Below, piece after piece: positions 52,987-60,979 of a stretch of 64,000 nt of DNA. The notes below the pieces were generated by a model. It searched no databases. It worked only from the letters and a program-made list of their open reading frames with translations, and was not told the DNA's origin. Every line of letters begins with the position of its first letter. Position 1 is the stretch's first letter. Origin of the DNA: Xanthobacter autotrophicus Py2 (GTDB taxonomy: Bacteria; Pseudomonadota; Alphaproteobacteria; Rhizobiales; Xanthobacteraceae); assembly GCA_000017645.1 (NCBI GenBank), contig CP000781.1, forward strand, positions 1,578,001 to 1,642,000, read 5' to 3'. The translations under genes were made by a program, and so were the position numbers.

Positions 52987-53160
52987 ATGAGCGCCGTCAC
53001 CTATACCGACAAGTTCGTCCGCACTTCCAAGGCTGCTCCTTCTGCAAAGAAGGGCTTTTTCGCCCGCTTCCTCGAAGCCGTCATCGCGGCCCGCATGGAG
53101 CAGGCCGAGCTTGAATACGCACGCTACGTCCAGATCCACGGCCGCGATCCCGTCGCCTGA
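52987..53160 (+). CDS. Small conserved-type protein of 57 residues
   Basis: Starts MSAVTYTDKFVRTSK after a good GCAGGAGGCC ribosome site. The middle FFARFLEAVIAARMEQAELEYARY is an amphipathic helix and the end is HGRDPVA. Short basic helical proteins of this form (RFLxAxxxARMxxAExExARY) are frequent in Rhizobiales and resemble DUF1127-like peptides. Function unknown. A GC hairpin lies downstream. Confidence 0.75.
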   Translation: MSAVTYTDKFVRTSKAAPSAKKGFFARFLEAVIAARMEQAELEYARYVQIHGRDPVA

Positions 53161-53229
53161 GACGCCGTCGTCTGAGATGTTGTCGGCGGATCGCATCGCG
53201 ATCTGCTGTTAAATGTAAGCAAGCGCTTT

Positions 53230-53260
53230 GCCGCCCCGGTTGCCACGCAATCCGGGCGGC
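53230..53260 (+). terminator. Hairpin after the 57-residue gene
   Basis: GCCGCCCCGG pairs with CCGGGCGGC (one bulge) around a 12-nt loop, 70 bp after the stop. No T-run follows. Confidence 0.4.
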
Positions 53261-53363
53261 ACATGCGCTGCCTTCTCGCCTTTATTCAATATGGTCACCG
53301 CTGCCGGATTGACCGCTCGCACCTGTTCGGCGCGGGCGGCTTTTGCATTTGACCGTCCGGTCT

Positions 53364-54290
53364 TCAGCGCAGGGGCCGCCCCGCATCCGCGGCGAGGGTG
53401 AGCGTCGCCCAGCCTTCGATATGGCGCTGCGACACCAGGCGAAGCCCCTGGGCGCGATAGGCCGCGAGCGCCGCCGGTACCTGTGCCGACAACAATCCCG
53501 ACAGCACGATACGGCCGCCCGGCGCCAGCAGCCGGCGCAGTGGGCGCGCCAGCCGCTTCAGCGGCGGCAGGAGGATGTTGGCGAGGATCAGGTCGTAGGG
53601 ACCGCCCACCCGCAGCACGCGCGCCCCGGCCCCGGCCGCATGGATCATCTGCACGGCCGGCGCCTTGTTGGCCTTGGCGTTGGCGCGGGCGGTGCGCACG
53701 GCGATGGCGTCGATGTCGCTGCCCACCACATGGGTATGAAACAGCCGGTCCGCCGCGATGGCGAGCACGCCGGTTCCCGTTCCCACATCCAGCACGCGCC
53801 GCGGAGCGCCGCGCCGCGCGGCATCGGTGATGGCGTGGAGGCAGCCCTGGGTGGTGCCGTGATGACCGGTACCGAATGCGAGTGCCGCCTCGATCTCGAT
53901 ACCGATGAGGTTCGGCCCCACGCGCCCGCGATCATGGCCGCCATGGACCACGAAGGTGCCCACGCGCACCGGCGCGAGGCCTTCCAGGCTCGCGGCCACC
54001 CAGTCCTTCTCCTCCACGTCGCCGAAGGTGACCGTGCTGGCGATCTCCGGCCCGGCGGCGATCTCCACCATCTCCCGCAGCCGTTCGGGGTCGAAGGCCG
54101 CACCGGCATAGACTTCCACCACCCAGTCATTGTCCGTGCGCTCGAAATTGGCCACCGCCACCTCGGCGGGATCGAACGTCTCGGAAATCATGTCGGAGAT
54201 GCGCTGGGCGGCGACGCGGGAAGCTTCCACCCGCATCACATGGGTGGCGTCGTTGGGGGGGAGGCCTTCGAGCATGGGGGGCGCAATCAT
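53364..54290 (-). CDS. prmA: Ribosomal protein L11 methyltransferase
   Basis: SAM-dependent methylation of ribosomal protein L11. 308 residues. An N-terminal L11-recognition domain (about 1-115) is followed by the Rossmann methyltransferase with LAFGTGHHGTTQGCL, VLDVGTGTGVLAIAA and the catalytic-type segment DLILANILLPPLKRLA. Conserved and of normal length. Its start overlaps the stop of the upstream diguanylate cyclase gene by 4 bp, suggesting co-translation, an unusual partner for prmA. Confidence 0.95.
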   Translation of the reverse strand: MIAPPMLEGLPPNDATHVMRVEASRVAAQRISDMISETFDPAEVAVANFERTDNDWVVEVYAGAAFDPERLREMVEIAAGPEIASTVTFGDVEEKDWVAASLEGLAPVRVGTFVVHGGHDRGRVGPNLIGIEIEAALAFGTGHHGTTQGCLHAITDAARRGAPRRVLDVGTGTGVLAIAADRLFHTHVVGSDIDAIAVRTARANAKANKAPAVQMIHAAGAGARVLRVGGPYDLILANILLPPLKRLARPLRRLLAPGGRIVLSGLLSAQVPAALAAYRAQGLRLVSQRHIEGWATLTLAADAGRPLR

Positions 54291-55561
54291 CCGTTCATCT
54301 TGAGGGCGTCGGCTTCGGGTCCGCCCGCTGCGCGGTTCCGCCCGGCCGCCTTCGCCGCGTAGAGGCGCTTGTCGGCCGCATCCAGCAGCTCCGTCAAGGT
54401 GCTGCCGTCCTCGGGAGCGCTGGCGATGCCGATGGAGAGGGTCTGCCGCGCTACCCCCGGGGGCAGCGTCATGGCGCCGACGCGCCGGCCCAGCTGGGCC
54501 GCGAGCGACAAGGCCCCCGCATTGCCCACGCCAGGGGCGAAGACGGCGAACTCGTCGCCGCCATAGCGCACCACGTGATCTGCCTGCCGCAGGCTCTCTG
54601 TCAGGCCGCGGGCGAGGCGGCGCAGCACTTCGTCGCCGGTGGGGTGTCCCAACTGGTCGTTCACGTCCTTGAAATCGTCCACGTCGATGAGCAGCAGGCT
54701 CACCGGCCGCCCGGTGGTGCGCGCCACGGCGAGCAGGTCGCGGCCCAGCGGCTCCAGCTGGCCGCGATGCAGCACGTTGGTGAGGGGGTCGCGGCGGGAT
54801 TCCTGCTTCAGATCCTCGTAGCGCTGGCGGTAGGTGAGGGCGTGGAACACGTCGGTGATGGTCCGGCGCGGTGTGTTACCGGCCAATTCGAAGCGGGCGA
54901 GGTACTGGCCGAGCATGGCGGCATAGAACCCCGCCGCCACCACCTTGCCCAGCCAGCCGCCGATCCCCGCCGTGAGCGGCACGCCCATGGCGAGGGAGAG
55001 CACACCGAAGAACGCGACCTGGTCGAAGGTGAGAACCAGCGCCAGCGTGATCCAGATGGCGAGAACCGGCCTGCGCCGCAGCGGTCGCGCGATGCGCTCG
55101 TAGATCAGGATCATGGCGATGGAATCAATGAAGAGCAGCAGCGTGCCCCACATCATCAGCAGGCCCATGGCATCCATGAAGGACAGGTCGGCCGGCACGC
55201 CGGGCGACGCCACCGCATCATGCTGGCGCAGCAGGGCGACGAGGCCAATCAGGAGGATGTTGCCGATGATCAGCCCGTAGATCGGCTGACGGGCGACGAG
55301 GGCATCCTCGCGGATATAGATGAGCAGGATCAGCGCCAGCTTGCCGGAGAACAGCACCACCGACCCCGGCGACAGGGAGATGCCGAAGGGCAGCTGCACA
55401 TAATAGGCGGCCGCCAGGTAGGTCTCCATGAAATGGAAGCTGCCCAGGGCGCAGAAGAAGACCCCCAGCCCCAGCGTCTCGCGCAGGCGAAACAGGGCCA
55501 GCATGGCGGTGAAAAACACCGCCATCTCGATGACGAGCAGGAAGACGTTGAAGCCGGCCAT
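54287..55561 (-). CDS. Diguanylate cyclase with polytopic membrane sensor domain
   Basis: 424 residues from ATG 55561; a GTG five codons upstream is possible. Six or seven helices fill residues 1-220 (FNVFLLVIEMAVFFTAMLALFRL ... GVLSLAMGVPLTAGIGG), resembling the vitamin-uptake-like (VUPS) sensor type. The GGDEF domain follows from about 255: GGDEF at 334-338 intact and an RQAD inhibitory I-site at 325-328, so both cyclic-di-GMP synthesis and product inhibition are expected. The signal is unknown. The stop overlaps prmA. Confidence 0.92.
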   Translation of the reverse strand: MAGFNVFLLVIEMAVFFTAMLALFRLRETLGLGVFFCALGSFHFMETYLAAAYYVQLPFGISLSPGSVVLFSGKLALILLIYIREDALVARQPIYGLIIGNILLIGLVALLRQHDAVASPGVPADLSFMDAMGLLMMWGTLLLFIDSIAMILIYERIARPLRRRPVLAIWITLALVLTFDQVAFFGVLSLAMGVPLTAGIGGWLGKVVAAGFYAAMLGQYLARFELAGNTPRRTITDVFHALTYRQRYEDLKQESRRDPLTNVLHRGQLEPLGRDLLAVARTTGRPVSLLLIDVDDFKDVNDQLGHPTGDEVLRRLARGLTESLRQADHVVRYGGDEFAVFAPGVGNAGALSLAAQLGRRVGAMTLPPGVARQTLSIGIASAPEDGSTLTELLDAADKRLYAAKAAGRNRAAGGPEADALKMNG

Positions 55562-55742
55562 GATGGATCGCTGCACCCGCAGAATTGCAGGCCGGCCGCG
55601 ATCCTAGCAGGCGGCGGGCGGAAGAAAACAGGAGATGCGGCAAGTTGGCCCGGCGGTTGGGCTGCCAGTCGGGCCGGCACCCGCGCGCTTGGCGCGAGCC
55701 AGGCGGGCGGCGCTGAGGCCACCGCCGCCGGTCATGGCGTGC

Positions 55743-58205
55743 TCACACCTTATCGACGAACGTTTCCAGCACCCGCTTCTCGCCGGCCTTGTCGAACTGC
55801 ACCGTCAGCTTGTTGCCGTCGATGCCGGTCACCTCGCCATAGCCGAACTTGATGTGGAACACCCGCTCGCCGGTGTGGAAGGCCGATGCCGGGCCGGCGG
55901 AGGTGGCCACCAGCGTGCCCTCGATCACCATGGGACCGCGCCGGGCGGAGCCGCCCGCATCATAACGCCCGCCCCGTTCGGAGAAGCCGCTGCGGGAAGA
56001 ACCCGAAGAAGCGCCTGCGAAGCCGCCCTGGTCGGTGCGGCCACGGTTGGCCTGCGCCCGCTGCCAGCCGGGGGTGGAATAGGATGAGGCGGAAAACGGC
56101 TCGGCCCGGTCGAAGCGGCTCTGCCCATAGCTGCCGCCGCCATAGCTCGACCCGCCCCAGCCCGCGCCGCCGCGGCTTTCCTCCACCCGCACATGGGCAT
56201 CGGGCAACTCGTCGAGGAAGCGGGAGGGGACGGTGGAGTTCCACATGCCGTGGATGCGCCGATTGGAGGCGACGAAGATCCGCGCCGAGGCCCGGGCCCG
56301 GGTGATGCCCACATAGGCGAGGCGGCGCTCTTCCTCGAGCCCCGCCTTGCCCTGCTCGTCCAGCGCGCGCTGGTGGGGAAACAGGCCCTCCTCCCAGCCG
56401 GGCAGGAAGACGGTGTCGAATTCCAGCCCCTTGGCGGAATGCAGGGTCATGATCTGCACCGCGTCCTCGCCGGCGCCGTTGTCGGTGTCCATGACGAGGG
56501 AGATGTGCTCGAGGAAGCCGGAGAGGTTCTCGAACGGCTCCATGGAGCGCACCAGCTCCTTCAGGTTCTCCAGCCGCCCGGCGGCTTCCGCCGAGCGGTC
56601 CTTCTGCCACATCTCCGTGTAGCCGCTCTCGTCCAGCACGATCTCGGCCAGCTCGGTGTGGGACAGCACGCGCGCCTGCTCGCGCCAGCGTCCGAACGCC
56701 TCCACGACGCCGCGCAGGGTGGCACGCACCTTGGGCTTCAGCTCCTCGCTCTCGGTCAGGACTCGGGTGGCCTCCTGAAGCGGCAGGCCGACGGCGCGGG
56801 CCACATCATGGATCTGCTTGACCGTGGCGTCGCCGATGCCGCGCTTGGGAACGTTGACGATGCGCTCGAAGGCGAGGTCGTCGGCGGACGAATTCACGCA
56901 GCGCAGATAGGCCAGCGCGTCGCGGATTTCCGCCCGCTCGTAAAAGCGCGGGCCGCCGATGACGCGGTACGGCAGGCCCAGCGTCACGAAACGATCCTCG
57001 AACTCGCGCATCTGGAACGAGGCGCGCACGAGGATGGCGATCTCGGACAATTTATGCCCGGCGCGTTGCAGCGCCTCGATCTCCTCGCCGACGGCGCGGG
57101 CTTCCTCGCCCGAATCCCACGCTCCGGTGACGGTGACCTGCTCGCCGTCCTCGCCCTCGGAGAACAGGGTCTTGCCGAGCCGGCCCTCGTTGTGGGCGAT
57201 GAGGTGGGCGGCGGAGGCGAGGATGTGGCCGGTGGAGCGGTAGTTGCGCTCCAGCCGGATCACCTTGGCGCCGGGAAAGTCGCTCTCGAACCTGAGGATG
57301 TTATCCACCTCGGCGCCGCGCCAGCCATAGATGGACTGGTCGTCGTCGCCCACGCAGCACACATTCTTGGAGCCCTGGGCGAGCAGGCGCAGCCACAGAT
57401 ACTGGGCGACGTTGGTATCTTGATACTCGTCCACCAGCAGGTACTTGAAGCGCTTGTGATATTCCGCGAGCACGTCGGGATTCTCGCGGAACAGGCGGAT
57501 GCCCTCCAGCAGCAGGTCGCCGAAATCCACCGCGTTCAGCGCCTTCAGCCGCGCCTGATAGGCGGCGTAGAGGGTGCCGCCCCGGCCATTGGCGAAGACC
57601 GCGCCCTCGCCGGGCGGCACGTCTTTCGGCGACAGGCCGCGGTTCTTCCAGCTGTCGATGGTGGAGGCCAGGAGCCGGGCCGGCCAGCGCTTCTCGTCGA
57701 TGTTCTCGGCGGCGAGCAATTGCTTGAGCAGGCGGATCTGGTCGTCGGTGTCGAGGATGGTGAAGCCGGATTTCAGCCCCACCAGTTCGTGGTGGCGCCG
57801 CAGGATGCGCACGCCGATGGAGTGGAAGGTGCCGAGCCAGGGCATGCCCTCGATCTGGTCGCCCACCATGGCGTGGATGCGGTCCTTCATCTCCCGCGCG
57901 GCCTTATTGGTGAAGGTCACCACCAGGATCTGGGAGGGGTAGGCGCGGCCCTGGGAGAGGATGTGGGCGACGCGGGCGGTCAGCACCCGCGTCTTGCCGG
58001 TGCCGGCTCCGGCGAGGACCAGAAGGGGGCCGTCCAGGGTCTCGACGGCTTCGCGCTGCTCGGGATTGAGGCCGTTGAGATAATCCGGGGCGGGCGGAGC
58101 GGCGGAGATGGCGGTGGCCCGCGCGGCGATGCCGCCCGCACGGGGGGCGGGACGCTCGGGCGCCGGCTCAGCCGGGCGCCGGCGCGGATCGGTCAACTGG
58201 GTCAC
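55743..58205 (-). CDS. uvrD: UvrD/PcrA-type superfamily 1 DNA helicase
   Basis: 3'-5' ATP-dependent helicase for nucleotide excision and mismatch repair. About 820 residues if the GTG at 58205 is used; another GTG at 58253 would add 16. A disordered N-terminal tail of 45 residues is followed by Q-motif LNPEQREAVE, Walker A AGAGTGKT (65-72), DEYQDTN, QSIYGWRGAEV, and VQIMTLHSAKGLEFDTVFLPG. The C-terminus has a Gly/Ser/Arg-rich linker and a Tudor-like end GERVFHIKFGYGEVTGIDGNKLTVQFD, as in PcrA that binds RNA polymerase. Single gene. Confidence 0.95.
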   Translation of the reverse strand: MTQLTDPRRRPAEPAPERPAPRAGGIAARATAISAAPPAPDYLNGLNPEQREAVETLDGPLLVLAGAGTGKTRVLTARVAHILSQGRAYPSQILVVTFTNKAAREMKDRIHAMVGDQIEGMPWLGTFHSIGVRILRRHHELVGLKSGFTILDTDDQIRLLKQLLAAENIDEKRWPARLLASTIDSWKNRGLSPKDVPPGEGAVFANGRGGTLYAAYQARLKALNAVDFGDLLLEGIRLFRENPDVLAEYHKRFKYLLVDEYQDTNVAQYLWLRLLAQGSKNVCCVGDDDQSIYGWRGAEVDNILRFESDFPGAKVIRLERNYRSTGHILASAAHLIAHNEGRLGKTLFSEGEDGEQVTVTGAWDSGEEARAVGEEIEALQRAGHKLSEIAILVRASFQMREFEDRFVTLGLPYRVIGGPRFYERAEIRDALAYLRCVNSSADDLAFERIVNVPKRGIGDATVKQIHDVARAVGLPLQEATRVLTESEELKPKVRATLRGVVEAFGRWREQARVLSHTELAEIVLDESGYTEMWQKDRSAEAAGRLENLKELVRSMEPFENLSGFLEHISLVMDTDNGAGEDAVQIMTLHSAKGLEFDTVFLPGWEEGLFPHQRALDEQGKAGLEEERRLAYVGITRARASARIFVASNRRIHGMWNSTVPSRFLDELPDAHVRVEESRGGAGWGGSSYGGGSYGQSRFDRAEPFSASSYSTPGWQRAQANRGRTDQGGFAGASSGSSRSGFSERGGRYDAGGSARRGPMVIEGTLVATSAGPASAFHTGERVFHIKFGYGEVTGIDGNKLTVQFDKAGEKRVLETFVDKV

Positions 58206-58312
58206 GGGCAAACTCTCGCAAGGCCTGATTCTCTCTTGAGAACAAAATGGCACTCAATGACGGCGATTGCGAGAGCGGGCCGCCGGAACCGGCTCCGGCG
58301 CCCCGGTTCCTG

Positions 58313-58546
58313 TCATTTCAGCGCTTCGAGGGTGCCGTGGCGCTGCCAGGTGGTCGCCCGCAGGCGCGGTGCCAGCCACCAGGACAGCGGCAGCGACACG
58401 ATGGTGGTGGTGGTCACCACCCAGGGTAGGAGGGCCATGGCCTCCCGCGCCAAAGGTGTCAGCAGCACCAGAAGCAGACCGGCGAAGAACAGCACCGCCT
58501 GGATCATCATGAACAGCATGGCCGCGATTTGAAGCCGGACAGACAT
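58313..58546 (-). CDS. Small membrane protein of 77 residues
   Basis: Two hydrophobic helices (IAAMLFMMIQAVLFFAGLLLVLLT and ALLPWVVTTTTIVSLPLSWWLAP) with a basic C-terminus. GGAGGGG lies before ATG 58546, and the longer reading frame upstream is not conserved-looking. No family recognised with certainty. It lies between uvrD and the cupin gene on the same strand. Confidence 0.72.
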   Translation of the reverse strand: MSVRLQIAAMLFMMIQAVLFFAGLLLVLLTPLAREAMALLPWVVTTTTIVSLPLSWWLAPRLRATTWQRHGTLEALK

Positions 58547-58658
58547 GGGTTTCACCCCTCCTGATTGAAGTCTCGGAAGGGCAACAGTCGCGGAGCCGGC
58601 AATGTTCCGTAGCCTGTGTCCGGGAGTGTCCTCGCGTTCAGGCCCGGCTTGCCGCGCT

Positions 58659-59006
58659 CTAACCTGTGGAGGTCTGGGCGGCGGGCGCCTTGGGCAGGTG
58701 CACCACATAGAATTTGCGCACCGCCGTCACGCTCTTCCAGGTTCCGGTGAAGCCCGAGGGAATGAGGAAGGAGGCGCCGGCCTCATAGGTCTCGGTGTGG
58801 CCGGAGGCGTCGGTGAGTTCCACCGTGCCTTCGATGAGGACGCAGAACTCGTCCTCCTCATAGGTCACGGCGATCTCGCACGGGTGCGAGGCCCAGAAGC
58901 CGGCGGAGAAGGCGCCGGTGCGGTCCTGGTACCACTCATGCACAGTGGTGCTGGAGGCCGCCTCCACGGCGGGCCTGGGATCGAAGCGGATGGAGCGGAC
59001 GGTCAT
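58659..59006 (-). CDS. Cupin domain protein (DUF861 type)
   Basis: 115 residues from ATG 59006 with GGGAGG upstream. The cupin core EDEFCVLIEGTVELTDASGHTETYEAGASFLIPSGFTGTWKSVTAVRKFYVV is complete. The first motif lacks the usual His-x-His metal ligands (CEIAVTYEEDEFC), as in the (S)-ureidoglycine aminohydrolase-like cupins. The role is unknown. It starts 10 bp after the MFS stop and is probably co-transcribed with it. Confidence 0.9.
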   Translation of the reverse strand: MTVRSIRFDPRPAVEAASSTTVHEWYQDRTGAFSAGFWASHPCEIAVTYEEDEFCVLIEGTVELTDASGHTETYEAGASFLIPSGFTGTWKSVTAVRKFYVVHLPKAPAAQTSTG

Positions 59007-59016
59007 TGCGGCCTCC

Positions 59017-60417
59017 CTAATCCTGTGTCGCATCGGCATCATGTGCCCCCGTCCGCCCGCGCACCAGCACGGCGCCGAGGACGAAGAAGGCGACGAGCAC
59101 GGCCACCCCCGCCTTCTGGCTGCCGGTGGCCGCCGTCACCAGCGCCACGCAGGTGGGGGCGGCGAACGAGGTGATCTTGCCCGAAAGGGCGAACAGGCCG
59201 AAGCATTCCGCCATGTTTTCGGCCGGCGCAAGCCGAACCAGCAGGGTGCGGCTTGCCGCCTGCAACGGCCCGGCCACTGCGCCGATAAGCAGGCCCAGTC
59301 CCAGATAGATCTTCTCCGGCACCGAGCCGAAGAGCCCGCTGCCCGGCGCGGTGGGTACCAGGCCAAAGAGGACCGCGCCGCGATCCAGCGAGAGCAGGCC
59401 GACGCAGGCAATGAGCAGCACCAGCAGCGCGCCCAGGATCACCGTGCGCGGCCCCAGTGCGTCGTCGATCCAGCCGCCGGCCAGCGCGCCGGCGGTGCCG
59501 GTGAGAGTGAGAAGGATGCCGAAGATGCCGATCTCGATGGAGCCCCAGCCGAAGGTGCCCGCCGCATAGATGCCACCGAAGGCGAACAGCGCCACCAACG
59601 CATCCGTATAGACCATGTTGGCGAGGAGGAAGCGCGCCAGCACCGGGCGCTCCTTCAGGCGCGGGATCAGGCGGCGGATCTCGCCGAGCCCGGTGCGGAT
59701 GGCCTCGCCCATGGGCATGGCGCGGGGCGCATCGGGCACGAACAGGAACATGGGAATGACCAGCACGGCATACCACAGCGCCGTCAGCGGCCCGCTGAAG
59801 CGGTCGCCCTCCCGTGCCGCCGCATCGAGCCCGAAGGCCGGCGGGCGGCCGAGGAGGGTCAGGCCGGTGTCGGGCTGGGTGGCGAAGAAGCCGAGCATCA
59901 GCGCCAGCGCCACCAGCCCGCCGAAATAGCCCGCCGCCCAGCCGGCGCCCGACAGCCGTCCCAGCCGTTCCTTGGGCACCAGGGCGGGCATGATGGCATT
60001 GTTGAAGACGGTGGCGAACTCCACCCCGATTGTGCCGATGGCGAAGGCGGCGAGCACGAGGGGGATGCGTGCCGTGTTCCCCGGCTCGGCGAACCACAGT
60101 GCCGCCGCGCCCGCCATCATCATCAGCCCGAAGGCGAAGATCCACGGCTTGCGCCGCCCCGCCGCATCGGCCACCGCCCCGAGCACCGGAGAACACACGG
60201 CGATGACGAGCCCCGCCGCGCCGGTGGCGAACCCCCACAGCGCCTGTCCCTCGACCGGCGTCGCCGCCACGGCCGATGCGAAATAGGGGGCGAAGATGAA
60301 CGTGGTGATGAGTGTGAAATAGGGCTGGCAGGCGGGATCGAACAGGATCCAGCCGAAGATGGCCCGGCGCGGGACTGGAAGCGCAGGAACAGGCGGGGAA
60401 GGGGAGGTGTCAGGCAT
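59017..60417 (-). CDS. MFS transporter of the UMF1/Atg22-like family
   Basis: 466 residues from ATG 60417. Twelve predicted helices. The N-terminus has FGWILFDPACQPYFTLITTFIFAPYF, the UMF1 signature (W-x-x-DWA-like start), and GLVIAVCSPVLGAVADAAGRRKPW, the MFS loop 2-3 motif. Near the end, VRLAPAENMAECFGLFALSGKITSFAAP is typical of the family. The substrate is unknown; amino-acid efflux is known for the eukaryotic Atg22 relative. It precedes the cupin gene. Confidence 0.92.
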   Translation of the reverse strand: MPDTSPSPPVPALPVPRRAIFGWILFDPACQPYFTLITTFIFAPYFASAVAATPVEGQALWGFATGAAGLVIAVCSPVLGAVADAAGRRKPWIFAFGLMMMAGAAALWFAEPGNTARIPLVLAAFAIGTIGVEFATVFNNAIMPALVPKERLGRLSGAGWAAGYFGGLVALALMLGFFATQPDTGLTLLGRPPAFGLDAAAREGDRFSGPLTALWYAVLVIPMFLFVPDAPRAMPMGEAIRTGLGEIRRLIPRLKERPVLARFLLANMVYTDALVALFAFGGIYAAGTFGWGSIEIGIFGILLTLTGTAGALAGGWIDDALGPRTVILGALLVLLIACVGLLSLDRGAVLFGLVPTAPGSGLFGSVPEKIYLGLGLLIGAVAGPLQAASRTLLVRLAPAENMAECFGLFALSGKITSFAAPTCVALVTAATGSQKAGVAVLVAFFVLGAVLVRGRTGAHDADATQD

Positions 60418-60510
60418 GCCGGATCCGGACGGGTCAGGTCCGGCCAAGGGCGCACAGGACGCTCCGCCGCGCAAGAGCGGCGTCGCGTCAGGCCGTCGTG
60501 CCGGTGGCGC

Positions 60511-60810
60511 TCACTCCGGCAGGTCCGGCATGGGCTCGGCGCCCTTGGGCACCACATGCTCCACCAGCGTCGCCACCGCGTCCCGGACCAGCACGGCGGC
60601 GCCGATGGGCGTGGCGGAAAAGAACTCCTCCTTGACCGTGTTGCCGGAGGCGTCGTCGAAGGCGGAGGTGGCAGCGCGCACGCTCACCGCTTCGGTCACA
60701 AGATAGCCGTCCTTCACCAGGTCCCGGCCCATGGCCTTGGGCGGACGCTTGTCGCGCACGTGCAGTTCGCCGTCCGGCTCCCCCCGCAGCGTGACCCGAT
60801 AGATGAACAT
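60511..60810 (-). CDS. Conserved hypothetical protein of 99 residues
   Basis: Starts MFIYRVTLRGEPDGELHVRDKRPPKAMG after a strong GCAGGAGGAAA site at ATG 60810; the frame upstream is not coding. A soluble alpha/beta protein with two phenylalanine-rich strands (VKEEFFSATPIGAAVLVRD). I do not recognise the family. It lies 93 bp upstream of the MFS gene on the same strand and could be in that operon; it is divergent from the AI-2E exporter gene. Confidence 0.72.
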   Translation of the reverse strand: MFIYRVTLRGEPDGELHVRDKRPPKAMGRDLVKDGYLVTEAVSVRAATSAFDDASGNTVKEEFFSATPIGAAVLVRDAVATLVEHVVPKGAEPMPDLPE

Positions 60811-60979
60811 GGCCTTTCCTCCTGCGCTCGTAGATGCGAACGCCCATTGTCGTCCCGGCGTTCCGTCAAGGGGAGCGGGGGTGGCGTGGCGGGCGGTTGT
60901 GGCATGGCCGTGGATCGCAAAGCCGCGCCCGAGCGTTATGTCCCTGCGCGGTGCTGCGCGCGGGCAAGAGGGATTGGTG

